Shown here: in pieces, positions 49,391 through 60,299 of the stretch
Layout of the letters: each line of letters starts with the position of its first letter
How positions within the stretch are numbered: the stretch's first letter is position 1
Source of the DNA: Allomuricauda sp.
GTDB taxonomy: Bacteria > Bacteroidota > Bacteroidia > Flavobacteriales > Flavobacteriaceae
Assembly (NCBI RefSeq): GCF_013911645.1
Contig: NZ_JACESV010000007.1
Location: 1 to 64,000 of the forward strand
Direction of reading: 5' to 3'
DNA length: 64,000 nucleotides
The notes under the pieces: generated by a model
What the model saw: the letters and a program-made list of their open reading frames with translations, nothing else
Database searches by the model: none
Told to the model about the DNA's origin: nothing
Program-made: the position numbers and the translations under genes

Positions 49391-49947
49391 TCTGCGATTA
49401 ACCGTTCTATTAATTTATAAACTTTATTGGTGCTCCAATCCGAAATTCCTTCTTCGTGAATCACAATGCTTCCTGATTTATCGATCAAATAGGAAGAAGG
49501 TACCTCGCTGGGATCAATGGGCATTTTTTCACCTATGATCAAATAGGTTACCGGAAATGTAAATTCGTGCTCTTCCATAAAAGCCTCAACAGGTGCTCTC
49601 TCCTCATTTGTGATGATGTAGAAATCAACTTCACCTTTATATTTGTCGTACAATTCCTGAATACTTGCAAGCTCTGCTTCCGATGGCAATCGCCATGAAG
49701 CCCATAAGTTGATGAAAATTACCTTTCCTTTGGATTTTTCAAAGTTGAAAAAGTTCCATTCTGCATCTTTTAGCTTCCAATCGTAATCGGTGATTTTTTG
49801 TTGCTCGCCCTTATCTATGATCTCAGGAGAAAATGCAAACGCCCTGTTCAACCAAATTTTCCCGTAGTAACCGATCGGGGTCACAAAAAACGATAGGATA
49901 AAAAGAATCAATACAACATTGAGAATGGTCTTTTTATTGATCTTCAT
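49387..49947 (-). CDS. TlpA-like thioredoxin-fold protein lacking CxxC
   Basis: Tandem paralogue of 48824..49390 with INLWASWRLPSEAELASIQELYDKY; both Cys absent. Confidence 0.85.
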   Translation of the reverse strand: MKINKKTILNVVLILFILSFFVTPIGYYGKIWLNRAFAFSPEIIDKGEQQKITDYDWKLKDAEWNFFNFEKSKGKVIFINLWASWRLPSEAELASIQELYDKYKGEVDFYIITNEERAPVEAFMEEHEFTFPVTYLIIGEKMPIDPSEVPSSYLIDKSGSIVIHEEGISDWSTNKVYKLIERLIAE

Positions 49948-49970
49948 TGAAAATTATTTATCAAAAATTA

Positions 49971-50006
49971 AAAACTCCTGACATCTTTTACAACATCAGG
50001 AGTTTT
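49971..50006 (-). terminator. Intrinsic terminator after aconitase gene
   Basis: aaaactcctga...tcaggagtttt inverted repeat with flanking A/T tracts. Confidence 0.7.
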
Positions 50007-50027
50007 TACAGATTATATTAGATACAA

Positions 50028-52295
50028 TTAAGCATTCTGCTTCTTGATCAAGTTCAAGGCCGAACCTTCGTTGAACCACTTGATTTGCGCATCGTTGTAC
50101 GAATGGTTTGTTACGATGGTATCCTTACTTCCATCGGCGTGCACTACTTCGATGGTCAAAGGTTTGTCCGGAGCAAACTCTGCTGCATCCACAATGTTGA
50201 ACGTATCGTCTTCCTGAATCAAATCGTAATCGTCCTCATTGGCAAAGGTCAAGGCCAACATACCTTGTTTCTTAAGGTTGGTCTCGTGGATCCTTGCAAA
50301 GGATTTTACCAATACAACGGCAACACCCAAGTGCCTTGGTTGCATGGCCGCATGCTCCCTTGATGAACCTTCACCGTAGTTGTGGTCTCCCACAACAACC
50401 GTCATGATTCCTTTTTTCTTGTATTCACGCTGCGTATCTGGAACACCTCCGTATTCACCGGTCAACTGGTTTTTTACAAAGTTGGTCTTTTGGTTGAATG
50501 CATTTACAGCACCAATCAAAGTATTATTGGCAATATTGTCCAAATGCCCTCTGAAACGCAACCATGGTCCTGCCATGGAAATATGGTCAGTAGTACATTT
50601 TCCAAAGGCCTTTATCAACAATTTCATACCCTGAAGATCGCTTGCTTTGATGGGCACAAATGGCTCCAACAATTGCAAACGCTCAGAATCCGAAGCCACT
50701 TTTACCTCTACTCCACTTCCATCTTCCAACGGGTCTTCATAACCGTTTTCCTTAACTTCAAAACCTTTTGGTGGCAATTCCCATCCTGTCGGTTCATCCA
50801 ACATTACTTCTTCGCCATCTTCGTTGATCAACTTATCCGTTAAGGGATTAAAATCCAAACGACCTGCAATAGCGATTGCAGCGGTCATTTCGGGCGAAGC
50901 TACGAAAGCGTGTGTATTGGGGTTTCCATCGGCGCGCTTTGCGAAGTTTCGGTTAAAGGAGTGAACGATGCTGTTCTTTGGTGCGTTCTTTGGATCTTTA
51001 TAACGGGCCCATTGACCTATACATGGTCCACAAGCGTTAGTAAAGATTTTGGCATCCAATTTTTCGAATATCTCAAGGATACCATCACGCTCCGTAGTAT
51101 ATCTTACTTGTTCCGAACCTGGGTTGATACCAAATTCAGCTTTTGTCTTCAATTTTTTATCCAAAGCCTGTTGTGCAATAGATGATGCTCTCGACAAATC
51201 TTCGTAGGAAGAGTTGGTACAAGAACCTATCAATCCCCACTCTACAGCCAAAGGCCAATCATTCTTTTCTGCTTTTTCCCTCATGGTACCTACTTCGGTT
51301 GCCAAATCCGGGGTAAATGGTCCGTTGAGCAAAGGCTTTAATTCAGAAAGGTTGATTTCGATTACTTGATCAAAATATTGTTCTGGATTGGCATAGACCT
51401 CTGGGTCAGCGGTCAAATGTTCTTTAACTTTATTGGCTTCATCTGCAACATCGGACCTGTCCGTAGCTCTTAAATAGCGCTCCATGGACTCGTCATAACC
51501 AAAGGTTGAGGTGGTTGCCCCAATTTCAGCACCCATGTTACAGATGGTTCCTTTACCAGTACAGGACATGGAAGTGGCTCCTGGGCCAAAATATTCAACA
51601 ATAGCTCCGGTTCCACCTTTTACGGTAAGAATTTCGGCCACTTTTAATATAACATCTTTAGGTGCTGTCCAGCCAGAAAGTTTTCCTGTTAATTTTACAC
51701 CGATCAACTTAGGAAATTTAAGCTCCCAAGCCATTCCCGCCATTACATCCACAGCATCGGCCCCACCAACTCCAATGGCCACCATTCCCAATCCACCGGC
51801 GTTTACCGTGTGGGAATCGGTTCCAATCATCATACCTCCGGGAAATGCATAATTTTCCAAGACAACTTGGTGAATAATACCTGCACCTGGCTTCCAAAAC
51901 CCAATTCCATATTTGTTCGATACAGACCCCAAGAAGTCAAAAACCTCTTTACTGGTTTCGTTGGCGTGCTTTAAATCCGTGGCTGCGCCATCCTTGGCTT
52001 GGATCAAGTGATCACAGTGAACTGTTGTAGGCACCGCTACTTTATCCTTGCCCGCCTGCATAAATTGAAGCAAGGCCATTTGCGCCGTTGCATCTTGACA
52101 AGCGATTCTATCGGGTGCAAAGTCAACGTAATCCTTGCCTCTTACAAATGCTTTTTCGGGTTTACCGTCCCAAAGGTGGGAGTATAAGATTTTTTCGGAA
52201 AGTGTAAGGGGCTTGCCCACCAATTCACGGGCTTTTTCCACACGTTCCCCTATGGAAGCGTAAACGCCCTTAATCATGTCTATATCAAATGCCAT
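50028..52295 (-). CDS. Aconitate hydratase (mitochondrial-type)
   Basis: [79 protein letters not shown]. Confidence 0.95.
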   Translation of the reverse strand: MAFDIDMIKGVYASIGERVEKARELVGKPLTLSEKILYSHLWDGKPEKAFVRGKDYVDFAPDRIACQDATAQMALLQFMQAGKDKVAVPTTVHCDHLIQAKDGAATDLKHANETSKEVFDFLGSVSNKYGIGFWKPGAGIIHQVVLENYAFPGGMMIGTDSHTVNAGGLGMVAIGVGGADAVDVMAGMAWELKFPKLIGVKLTGKLSGWTAPKDVILKVAEILTVKGGTGAIVEYFGPGATSMSCTGKGTICNMGAEIGATTSTFGYDESMERYLRATDRSDVADEANKVKEHLTADPEVYANPEQYFDQVIEINLSELKPLLNGPFTPDLATEVGTMREKAEKNDWPLAVEWGLIGSCTNSSYEDLSRASSIAQQALDKKLKTKAEFGINPGSEQVRYTTERDGILEIFEKLDAKIFTNACGPCIGQWARYKDPKNAPKNSIVHSFNRNFAKRADGNPNTHAFVASPEMTAAIAIAGRLDFNPLTDKLINEDGEEVMLDEPTGWELPPKGFEVKENGYEDPLEDGSGVEVKVASDSERLQLLEPFVPIKASDLQGMKLLIKAFGKCTTDHISMAGPWLRFRGHLDNIANNTLIGAVNAFNQKTNFVKNQLTGEYGGVPDTQREYKKKGIMTVVVGDHNYGEGSSREHAAMQPRHLGVAVVLVKSFARIHETNLKKQGMLALTFANEDDYDLIQEDDTFNIVDAAEFAPDKPLTIEVVHADGSKDTIVTNHSYNDAQIKWFNEGSALNLIKKQNA

Positions 52296-52399
52296 TATAC
52301 AATTGAGTTTTTAAGATTTTCGTAATTCGGTAAATTTACTAAAATGAGAAGTAATTTGGAATTAGAATCGCACTAAATAAGTGTTGACTTTCTTATTTT

Positions 52400-53353
52400 T
52401 TACAATAATTCCGTGATAATTTTTTCCTCATTGATGCCTTCAGCCTCAGCTTTGTAGTTTTTTAGTATCCTGTGGCGAAGGATTCCCAAGGAAACTGCTT
52501 TAACATCTTCGATGTCCGGAGAGAACTTACCATTGATTGCTGCATGGGCCTTAGCTGCCAAAACCAAGTTCTGTGACGCCCTCGGGCCTGCTCCCCAATC
52601 AATATAACTTTTTACGTAATCGGATGCACCTTCTTGGTCCGGCCTTGTTCTATTGACCAACCTAACCGCATAATCCACAACATTGTCCGGCACGGGAATA
52701 CGTCTTACCAAATGCTGTACTTCGATGATTTCGTCGGCATTGAAAAGTGTGTTTATCTGGACCTCATCATCTGCAGTAGTGGATTTCACCACTTGGATTT
52801 CCTCTTCGATCGAGGGGTATTTCAGCTCTATGGCGAACATAAAACGGTCCAATTGCGCTTCGGGCAATGGGTAGGTCCCTTCTTGCTCTATCGGGTTTTG
52901 TGTGGCCAGTACAAAATAGGGCCGATTTAATTTGTACTGTTTTCCTGCAATGGTCACAGCTCTCTCCTGCATGGCCTCCAGCAAAGCTGCTTGGGTTTTT
53001 GGCGGTGTACGGTTGATCTCATCAGCCAAAATGATATTGCCAAAAACCGGTCCCTTAATAAATTTAAAGTTTCGGTTTTGGTCCAAGACCTCACTTCCTA
53101 AAATATCGCTGGGCATTAGGTCGGGCGTAAACTGGATTCTTTTAAAATCCAGTCCCAAGGTTTGTGCAATGGTGTTGACCATTAAGGTTTTTGCCAGACC
53201 GGGAACACCGATCAACAAGGAGTGCCCCCCCGTGTAAATGGATAGTAGTATTTGCTCGATCACTTCATTTTGGCCCACAATGACCTTGGCAATCTCTTTT
53301 TTTAAATCTTGGTGCTTTTTTACCAGATTTTCTACTGCAACTACATCCGACAT
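52400..53353 (-). CDS. MoxR family AAA ATPase
   Basis: LLIGVPGLAKTLMVNTIAQTLGLDFKRIQFTPDLMPSDILGSE; ILADEINRTPPKTQAALLEAMQER. Confidence 0.95.
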   Translation of the reverse strand: MSDVVAVENLVKKHQDLKKEIAKVIVGQNEVIEQILLSIYTGGHSLLIGVPGLAKTLMVNTIAQTLGLDFKRIQFTPDLMPSDILGSEVLDQNRNFKFIKGPVFGNIILADEINRTPPKTQAALLEAMQERAVTIAGKQYKLNRPYFVLATQNPIEQEGTYPLPEAQLDRFMFAIELKYPSIEEEIQVVKSTTADDEVQINTLFNADEIIEVQHLVRRIPVPDNVVDYAVRLVNRTRPDQEGASDYVKSYIDWGAGPRASQNLVLAAKAHAAINGKFSPDIEDVKAVSLGILRHRILKNYKAEAEGINEEKIITELL

Positions 53354-53357
53354 ACAA

Positions 53358-54761
53358 TTATTCCTTTACCCAGTTGTTTGCAAAATCGCAGTTCCTACTT
53401 TCGGAGTCAACATGGATATAAGTATCCTCTATATGTTCGTCCATCCATTCTTTAATGGCCTTGAATTGTTTTTCTCGTAGTGCCAGTTCCTGGATTTTCA
53501 TGTAGTCTTTTGCAAAATCTGCCTCGTGCTCGTCATAACGGTTGGAAATCTTCATGATTTTGAACTTGGGAGCTCCTCCTCTTTGGTCATCTTCACGAAT
53601 GGGACGTGATATTTCACCATCCTTTAAATCCCTAACTTGATTGTATAGTGTTGGATCCATTTTGGTCAGCTCAAAACGGGAATCAAAGTTTACTGGGTTA
53701 CGGAGCAATCCACCATCGAACTTGGTCTCTTTTTCGTCTGAAAAGTTCAATGCAGCCTCTGCAAAGGTGTATTTGCCATCCAAAATTTGTTGGCGGATAG
53801 TATCCAATTCATTTACGGCCTTATCAATAGCACTTTGAGGAATTTTAGGAATCATCAGGATATGTCGAAGATCCAACTCTTGTCCCCTGATTTTTTCTAT
53901 ATAAATAATATGATAGCCGAAACTTGTTTCAAAGGGCTCCGATATCTCCCCTTCTTGAAGACTGAAGGCTACATCCTTAAATTCCTTTACAAACGGAGTT
54001 TCTTTCGTCATACTATAAAAACCTCCTTTGGATTTAGAACCTGGATCTTGTGAATACAAAATTGCCTTTACATTAAAGCTAGCATCGTTTTCCAAAACGT
54101 CCTGACGAATTTCCTTTAACTGGTCAATGACCTTTTGTTTTTCCTCTTCCGGGGCCTCGGGCTGTTTTACAATCTGGGCAATTTCCAGTTCTGCCCCAAA
54201 AACAGGTCTTTCATCTTCCGGAATTTTATAGAAAAATTGGCGAACTTCTTCCGGGGTCACTTCAATCTCTTCAACAATTTTGCCCTGCATTTTTTCGGAG
54301 AGCATACGCAGTTTGTTGATTTCAAAAAGCTCCTCGCGGAAACTTTCCATATCGGGCTTTTTATAGTAGCTCAGCATTTTTTCAACACTGCCTATTTGTT
54401 GGGTAAGTTGTTGTATCTGCTGATCACTTTGGGCGTTTACCATATCGTCGGACACCAATAAACTATCCTGTACCGCTTGGTGGGCGTACAATCTATCCTC
54501 CATAAGTTTGCCCAATAGGTTGCATCGGGTAACATCTTCGGTGGATGCCCCTTGATTTTGAAGGTCTATCAATGTTTTATCTATATCCGATTCCAAGATC
54601 ACGTAATCCCCGACCACGGCGGCAATACCATCCAATTTTACTTTTTTGGCGTTACTTGTGGAATCGTTAACGCCCAATGCTTCGTCGGCTTCCTGCGCTT
54701 GTACCATACCGAACAGTGCAAAAAATGCAATAAAAAGTCCTTTAATTTTCTTTGTCATAAA
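53358..54761 (-). CDS. SurA-like peptidylprolyl isomerase
   Basis: Start likely MTKKIKGLFIAFFALFGMVQAQ; KLDGIAAVVGDYVILESDIDKTL; two parvulin-like segments (YSQDPGSKSKGGFYS, LRHILMIPKIPQSA). Confidence 0.9.
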   Translation of the reverse strand, partial: FMTKKIKGLFIAFFALFGMVQAQEADEALGVNDSTSNAKKVKLDGIAAVVGDYVILESDIDKTLIDLQNQGASTEDVTRCNLLGKLMEDRLYAHQAVQDSLLVSDDMVNAQSDQQIQQLTQQIGSVEKMLSYYKKPDMESFREELFEINKLRMLSEKMQGKIVEEIEVTPEEVRQFFYKIPEDERPVFGAELEIAQIVKQPEAPEEEKQKVIDQLKEIRQDVLENDASFNVKAILYSQDPGSKSKGGFYSMTKETPFVKEFKDVAFSLQEGEISEPFETSFGYHIIYIEKIRGQELDLRHILMIPKIPQSAIDKAVNELDTIRQQILDGKYTFAEAALNFSDEKETKFDGGLLRNPVNFDSRFELTKMDPTLYNQVRDLKDGEISRPIREDDQRGGAPKFKIMKISNRYDEHEADFAKDYMKIQELALREKQFKAIKEWMDEHIEDTYIHVDSESRNCDFANNWVKE

Positions 54762-55623
54762 CCTCAAATTCATTCTTCTTAATAGCTTCATCAATAATTT
54801 CGGTTTCCAGTTTTTTTATGTAGTTCAACCGTCTCCTGTTCAATATCAATTGTTTGATGTCCGGCTCCACATAATCAAAAGGAGCTGTTTCGTTGACTTC
54901 CAACACATTGGTCACCAAGCCCAAATATACCTCTAACGAATCTTGTAACTCAAAAAATTGTGATTTTTTTAAGTGGGTTTCCTCATTTGCCCGCGTTAAA
55001 GGCGGGATTTCCTCGATTACCCGTGATGCACTTATCCAAATAGAATCATTAAAATGAATTTTTTTGAACTGTACCGCGATGGAATCCAAATATCTTTTAT
55101 CCGAAACGTCCCAATTTTTTATTTTGGCCTCTACACCGTCCCTGTCCAAAAACTTTTCGGACATGCCCACAAACCTGAGCTGCACCAATTTTTCGTTTAG
55201 TTTGAAGTTTTCCTTCTCCCGCTCGTAAAACTCCTGTAGCTGTGCCTTGGTAACGGAAGTGTCCTGGGATTGGTTCACCAATGCCTCTATATAAGCCCTT
55301 GTGTAGAGGTCGGCTCGGTAATCGGACACCAAACGGTCAAATTCGGCCAACTTTTCTTCGGGCAGATTTATTTTGGATTTGGACAACAATAATTGCTTCG
55401 ATGCCCAATTGTTGATATAATTGGCGACAAAAACGGTACTATCCTCCGCTGTCATGTCGTCTCTGATCAAGGAAGCAATGTCCTCTTTGTACAAAAAAGT
55501 ATCGTCCACCCTTGCCAAAGGTTCCTTCTCTTCTTCCTTGTTGAACATGCCCTCGCAAGAAGAAACGAGTATTGCAATAAAAGTGCAAAGAAGGAACAGC
55601 GTATTTTTTTGGTGCTTAAGCAT
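54742..55623 (-). CDS. PpiC/SurA-N-like lipoprotein, putative folding factor
   Basis: MLKHQKNTLFLLCTFIAILVSSCEG lipobox; KEEKEPLARVDDTFLYKEDIASLIRDDMT; overlaps start of SurA-like gene by ~20 bp. Confidence 0.8.
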   Translation of the reverse strand: MLKHQKNTLFLLCTFIAILVSSCEGMFNKEEEKEPLARVDDTFLYKEDIASLIRDDMTAEDSTVFVANYINNWASKQLLLSKSKINLPEEKLAEFDRLVSDYRADLYTRAYIEALVNQSQDTSVTKAQLQEFYEREKENFKLNEKLVQLRFVGMSEKFLDRDGVEAKIKNWDVSDKRYLDSIAVQFKKIHFNDSIWISASRVIEEIPPLTRANEETHLKKSQFFELQDSLEVYLGLVTNVLEVNETAPFDYVEPDIKQLILNRRRLNYIKKLETEIIDEAIKKNEFEVYDKEN

Positions 55624-55740
55624 TTCGCAAAAATAACAATTACAAAATCCCTTACAAGAAGGTTCTAATTTCATTAACAGATTTTTTTAGTTGGAGATAG
55701 ATGCCAGAAATTGCTACATTAGTGCAAAACCAAACCAAAC

Positions 55741-56193
55741 ATGAAGTACACTACCGAAATTGTTGTTAATGTCCCAAGGGAAGAATTCATCAAAAAGATG
55801 GACGATCCCGAAAACATGAGGCATTGGCAAAGAGGTCTTGTAAACTATGAGCAACTATCCCAAAACCCTGGACAGGAAGGTGCCCAAATGAGTCTCAGTT
55901 ACAAAATGGGCAAACGAGAAATAACCATGGTAGAGACCATCATCAAAAGAAACCTTCCCGACGAACTGCACACCATTTACGACACCAAAGGCGTGCATAA
56001 CATTCAAAAAAATTATTTTAAGGAAGAAGGGGGCAAAACCCGCTGGGTTTCCGAGTCTGAATTCCAATTTTCGGGATTTGGCATGAAAATTATGGGGCTT
56101 TTTATGCCCGGGGCGTTTAAAAAACAATCCTTAAAGTACATGCAAGACTTTAAATCCTTTGCCGAAACCGGCAAATCCGTAACCGACTCATAA
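55741..56193 (+). CDS. SRPBCC family protein
   Basis: MKYTTEIVVNVPREEFIKKMDDPENMRHWQRGLVNYEQL. Confidence 0.85.
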   Translation: MKYTTEIVVNVPREEFIKKMDDPENMRHWQRGLVNYEQLSQNPGQEGAQMSLSYKMGKREITMVETIIKRNLPDELHTIYDTKGVHNIQKNYFKEEGGKTRWVSESEFQFSGFGMKIMGLFMPGAFKKQSLKYMQDFKSFAETGKSVTDS

Positions 56194-56198
56194 AAACC

Positions 56199-56456
56199 AT
56201 GGAAAAGCTTTTGGACAGAAAAATAAAGATTATTTGGGACTTTAGAGGCCCCAATGCGGCCCATGTCGCCGAACACTATTTAAAACACCTCAAAGAATTT
56301 GTAGAGGCAGAGGAATTAAAACATGACCTTTCCGGAGTAGAACATTATAGTCCCACCCACAGTATTGCTTTTTTGGTCGTGGCCGAATTTGAATTAAAGG
56401 AGGCAAGGGAAATTCTGAAACCCCACAGGGGCCAGGTATATACGGGGGAAATTTAA
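56199..56456 (+). CDS. Conserved hypothetical small protein
   Basis: 85-aa ORF with plausible start directly after the SRPBCC gene. Confidence 0.65.
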   Translation: MEKLLDRKIKIIWDFRGPNAAHVAEHYLKHLKEFVEAEELKHDLSGVEHYSPTHSIAFLVVAEFELKEAREILKPHRGQVYTGEI

Positions 56457-56466
56457 TCTTTTTTTC

Positions 56467-57600
56467 ATGAGGTCCAGACTTGGGATATTGAGTTTACTTG
56501 TATTGGGGCTCTCCTGCTCCAAAAATTCATCTACCGACCCTTTGATCCAAGTGCTTTCTTCCGGGAATGTCAAAATTAGTAGGGTAATGGACAATCTGGA
56601 GGCACATGAAGTCCAAATAAGATACACCCAAATAGACCGAAGCAACGACAACATCGTTTTCACAGATTACGATTTTCAGGTTGACAAAAGCAACTATTTT
56701 TATCCTGCAAGCACGGTTAAATTCCCCGCTGCGGTGGCCACTCTGGAAAAACTCAACGAACTTGACTCACTTTCCCTAAACACCCGGTTTTTTGTTGAAG
56801 GTGATTCCGTAAACACAACATTCGCAAAGGCCATTTCAGAAATTTTTGCCGTCTCGGACAATGCTGCAAACAACCGATTGGTAGAGTTTTTAGGGCAAGA
56901 CGACTTGAATAAAAGGATGCAAAGGAGAGGCGTTTCGCCCATTCGGATAGCCCATCGTTTATCTACGGACAATGCTGATGATGTAACTACCAAACCATTG
57001 GTTTTTTACCTTAACGATTCCACGACCTCATTGAGCAAACCCATTATAAATTCTCCGATAAAACCACTTGAACTAAATAGGGCTGAAAAAGGAAAAGGTT
57101 TTATTTCTGATGAATCTTTGCAAATGGATCCTTTTGATTTTTCGTTGAAAAATTACTATCCCATCGAGGCACAGACTGCACTTTTAAAACGTATCATCTT
57201 TCCTGAAGCATTCCCAAGGGAACAACGTTTTAACCTAAGTGAAAGCCAACAAGAGTTTGTGTTGACCGCCATGCACACGCTTCCACCACAATTGGGTTAT
57301 GATCCCGATGAGTTTTATGATAGCTACGTAAAGTTTTTTATGTTTGGCGATAGCACCGAGCCCATGCCCGAACACATAAAAATATATAACAAGGTGGGGT
57401 ACGCATACGGCACGTTAACAGATTGCGCCTATATCAAGGACACCAAAAACAATGTTGATTTTATGCTCACGGCAACGATATTGGTCAATAGTGATGGTAT
57501 TTTTAATGATGATGCCTACGAATACGACGAAGTGGGCATTCCATTTTTGGCACAATTGGGTCGGGAACTATACAAGTATGAGCTAAGTCGGAAACGTTGA
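56467..57600 (+). CDS. Serine hydrolase, class A beta-lactamase-like lipoprotein
   Basis: LGLSCSKN lipobox; PASTVKFPAAVA (SxxK), VSDNAANNRL (SDN). Confidence 0.85.
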   Translation: MRSRLGILSLLVLGLSCSKNSSTDPLIQVLSSGNVKISRVMDNLEAHEVQIRYTQIDRSNDNIVFTDYDFQVDKSNYFYPASTVKFPAAVATLEKLNELDSLSLNTRFFVEGDSVNTTFAKAISEIFAVSDNAANNRLVEFLGQDDLNKRMQRRGVSPIRIAHRLSTDNADDVTTKPLVFYLNDSTTSLSKPIINSPIKPLELNRAEKGKGFISDESLQMDPFDFSLKNYYPIEAQTALLKRIIFPEAFPREQRFNLSESQQEFVLTAMHTLPPQLGYDPDEFYDSYVKFFMFGDSTEPMPEHIKIYNKVGYAYGTLTDCAYIKDTKNNVDFMLTATILVNSDGIFNDDAYEYDEVGIPFLAQLGRELYKYELSRKR

Positions 57601-57650
57601 TCAGCTCCCTTTCAACATTAAACTACTTTCTTCTAAAGGCAACCAAAGAG

Positions 57651-57715
57651 TCCTCCCCCAACCCCTCCAACGGAGGGGAGAATAGTTCCTCCCCTTTGGG
57701 GAGGTTAGGTGGGGA
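57651..57715. repeat. REP/BIME-like GC-rich palindromic intergenic repeat
   Basis: CCCCTCC-aac-GGAGGGG and CCTCCCC-ttt-GGGGAGG hairpins flanked by tccccca / taggtgggg. Confidence 0.75.
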
Positions 57716-57875
57716 CAAAACGTGAAAGAAAAAAGACCAAAGTCTTCACCTAAAGGCGAGGGATTTACCTCCAGATTCATACATTAAGAAAAGAGGGACA
57801 TTGGCCCAAGAATCAAATTCTTTTCGGCAATATCCCACCTTCCGGACTAGAAGAATCCATAAAAGTCAAGAAACC

Positions 57876-59492
57876 TCATCCAACCATTTCTGGTTGCATG
57901 TTCCAATTTTCGTTACCCAAGAGTACTTGGTCAAAATCTATACCTTCAATCGGTTTTAAGGTTTGGCTTGCTGCATCCCATTCTATTTTCCTTCCCAACT
58001 TCCAGGATAAACCTGCCATGTGGGCAGAAATAGCCTCATCAAAACCTTCTTTGATGCCGCAGCTTACGTTTCCGCCGTTTTTTATAACACTTAACCATTC
58101 CCTCATGTGCAAAAAGGTAGAATCTACACGAACCCCATCAATATAAGTCCACATTAGGCCTTTATCGGCAAAGTACTGCGATGTTGCCGATGATACGGCA
58201 TCTGTTGCATTCGCTGCTGGGTCGTATTGGTAGATAGGTACGTCAGGTCTCATTTTTTCCATTTCCAGCATATCGGCATATCGGGTAGACGCCCCATCGG
58301 GCCAAACCGTTAATCTATTGCCCAGTTCCATAGTGGCATCGTGCCCCATTAAAATAGTGGGGCGGTTGAAACCGTTGCCCAAGGTAGCACTATAGCAAAA
58401 GGTCATTCCTTTTTCCTTGCCCTTGGTTTGACTACTTCCTGTACTGAAATCGGGGAATTCCATATTCACTTGAATCACATCGGGAACATTACGGCCATCG
58501 TTATGGGTATAAATTCCACCTGAAGCACTTACCGAAGCTGGAATTCCCATATTGAGGACGCAGTTCAAGCGGTCGTAATCGTGCGTCAATAAATCCCCGG
58601 AAAGGCCAGAACCATAGGCCCACCATTTACGCCATCTAAAAAAGTGGTTTTTGTTGAACGGCACCTTTGGTGCCGACCCCAAGAATTGTTCCCAATCAAT
58701 GGTATCGGGACTGGCTTTTTCGTGGATATCGTAGTTCCATGCCCCGTTGTCGTCGTTCCTGTTTGTGTTTGTCTGGATCAAGGACACATGCCCCAGCGTT
58801 CCTTTTTCCACAATGTCGCGGGCCGTGCCAAAACTCAAGGTTTGCCTATGTTGGTGTCCTACTGCAAAAACCGCATCGGATTTTTCGGCCGCTTCACGCA
58901 AGGTATAGGTCTCGCCAACGGTATGCGTCATAGGTTTTTCTACATACATATGCACATTATTGTTCAATGCTTCGATAGACATGGGAGCATGCCAGTGGTC
59001 CGGGGTAGCGATTACCACGGCATCCACTTCGCCACTTTGGATCATATCCTTGTAGGTCAAATATCTTTTTATTTGATTATCATCCGTCGAGAAGGAGTTG
59101 ATGAATTTTTCGGCTCGTACATCGAATACATCACAAATACCGACCAACTTTACATTGAGCCGTTCTTGTTTCTCAAAATCTTCCAACCTTTTATTGTTCG
59201 GGTCTTCTTCGGCTTCCAAACGCATTTCTTCTTTCCATTCGTCCGTGGCAAAGCCCAATGCCCTGGTCAATTGTTCCCCTCGGATACCAAAACCTATAAT
59301 TCCGATTCGAACAGGTTCACCGCCAATACCTGGAACCGCAGGGGGCAATGATGGTTTTATATTAAGTTGTTCCAATATTTCCGAGCGTTTATTCCTAGAC
59401 CCCACAGAGGTCGCAGCTCCTGCCCACCATACAGCTCCGAGTATGGGCAGGCCTCCCAATCCTAGTAAAAGGTCTCTTCTAGTCCATTTCAT
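57876..59492 (-). CDS. Gfo/Idh/MocA family oxidoreductase with Tat-type signal
   Basis: MKWTRRDLLLGLGGLPILGAVWW; IGIIGFGIRGEQLTRALG; VYVEKPMTHTVGE. Confidence 0.9.
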   Translation of the reverse strand: MKWTRRDLLLGLGGLPILGAVWWAGAATSVGSRNKRSEILEQLNIKPSLPPAVPGIGGEPVRIGIIGFGIRGEQLTRALGFATDEWKEEMRLEAEEDPNNKRLEDFEKQERLNVKLVGICDVFDVRAEKFINSFSTDDNQIKRYLTYKDMIQSGEVDAVVIATPDHWHAPMSIEALNNNVHMYVEKPMTHTVGETYTLREAAEKSDAVFAVGHQHRQTLSFGTARDIVEKGTLGHVSLIQTNTNRNDDNGAWNYDIHEKASPDTIDWEQFLGSAPKVPFNKNHFFRWRKWWAYGSGLSGDLLTHDYDRLNCVLNMGIPASVSASGGIYTHNDGRNVPDVIQVNMEFPDFSTGSSQTKGKEKGMTFCYSATLGNGFNRPTILMGHDATMELGNRLTVWPDGASTRYADMLEMEKMRPDVPIYQYDPAANATDAVSSATSQYFADKGLMWTYIDGVRVDSTFLHMREWLSVIKNGGNVSCGIKEGFDEAISAHMAGLSWKLGRKIEWDAASQTLKPIEGIDFDQVLLGNENWNMQPEMVG

Positions 59493-59968
59493 TGTTCCTG
59501 AGTTTTAAGTTTGTACTTTCTAAGGTAATCCAGACCAAAGTATTTGCCTGTTGGTAGTTGGTAAATCACAATACAGGCCACAAGTTCAATCAAATTCTTA
59601 TTGATCAACCAGTAGTTTCCTTCTGCGTTCATTTGTGTTAACCCGGGAAATGGCGGATGGGCCAAGAAATACAATGCCAGCAGGCCAATGCCCACAATGG
59701 CCCCGATTTTTTCAAAGATTCCAAGGGTAAAGGTGACCCCAACCACCATAAGGGCAATAATGTTCAAAGTATCCACCCAACCTATGGTTGCATCGCCGAT
59801 CAACATGGTAAAAAACCACTCAAAAGGTCCTTGCGCGGTTGCCAAATACCCAAACGATGTCCATTCGGGATTGTACATCTTCACCACACCTTCAAATAAA
59901 AAGTGCCACCCGATAAAAATACGAAGCAGGGTAACACTTGCTTTCAGTTTATTTTGATTTTGGTTCAT
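59489..59968 (-). CDS. DoxX family membrane protein
   Basis: LLRIFIGWHFLFEGVVKMYNPEWTSFGYLATAQGPF, four TM helices; overlaps next gene by 4 bp. Confidence 0.85.
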   Translation of the reverse strand: MNQNQNKLKASVTLLRIFIGWHFLFEGVVKMYNPEWTSFGYLATAQGPFEWFFTMLIGDATIGWVDTLNIIALMVVGVTFTLGIFEKIGAIVGIGLLALYFLAHPPFPGLTQMNAEGNYWLINKNLIELVACIVIYQLPTGKYFGLDYLRKYKLKTQEQ

Positions 59969-60299
59969 AGTTATATAGTTAATTGCAAACAATCGTTGCT
60001 TCTGATATGTTTTAGAAATCAAGAATTGGGAAATGACACAGCTGAGCTTTTTTATTTTGAAATACTAAAAGTACCTAACACCACCACCAAATACCATGAC
60101 AAATGTCATTTTCAAGGATTAGACCTATTGCTTCTGTTTAAACATCAAAATCGTGACTTTAAAAAAATGGTTGAAAAGAATTTTCATCAAATAAAAGCAT
60201 GTTGAGACAACACACCAAACTGTGCAAGGCAGAACAAGTGTATTATGGAATCACGCGCCTATGATGATAAGAAGAAGAATATTGCCCTAAGCAAAACCC

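Noticed and set aside
58644-59351. 235-aa plus-strand ORF
   Set aside because: Antisense to the Gfo/Idh/MocA gene, which has a Tat signal and Rossmann motif
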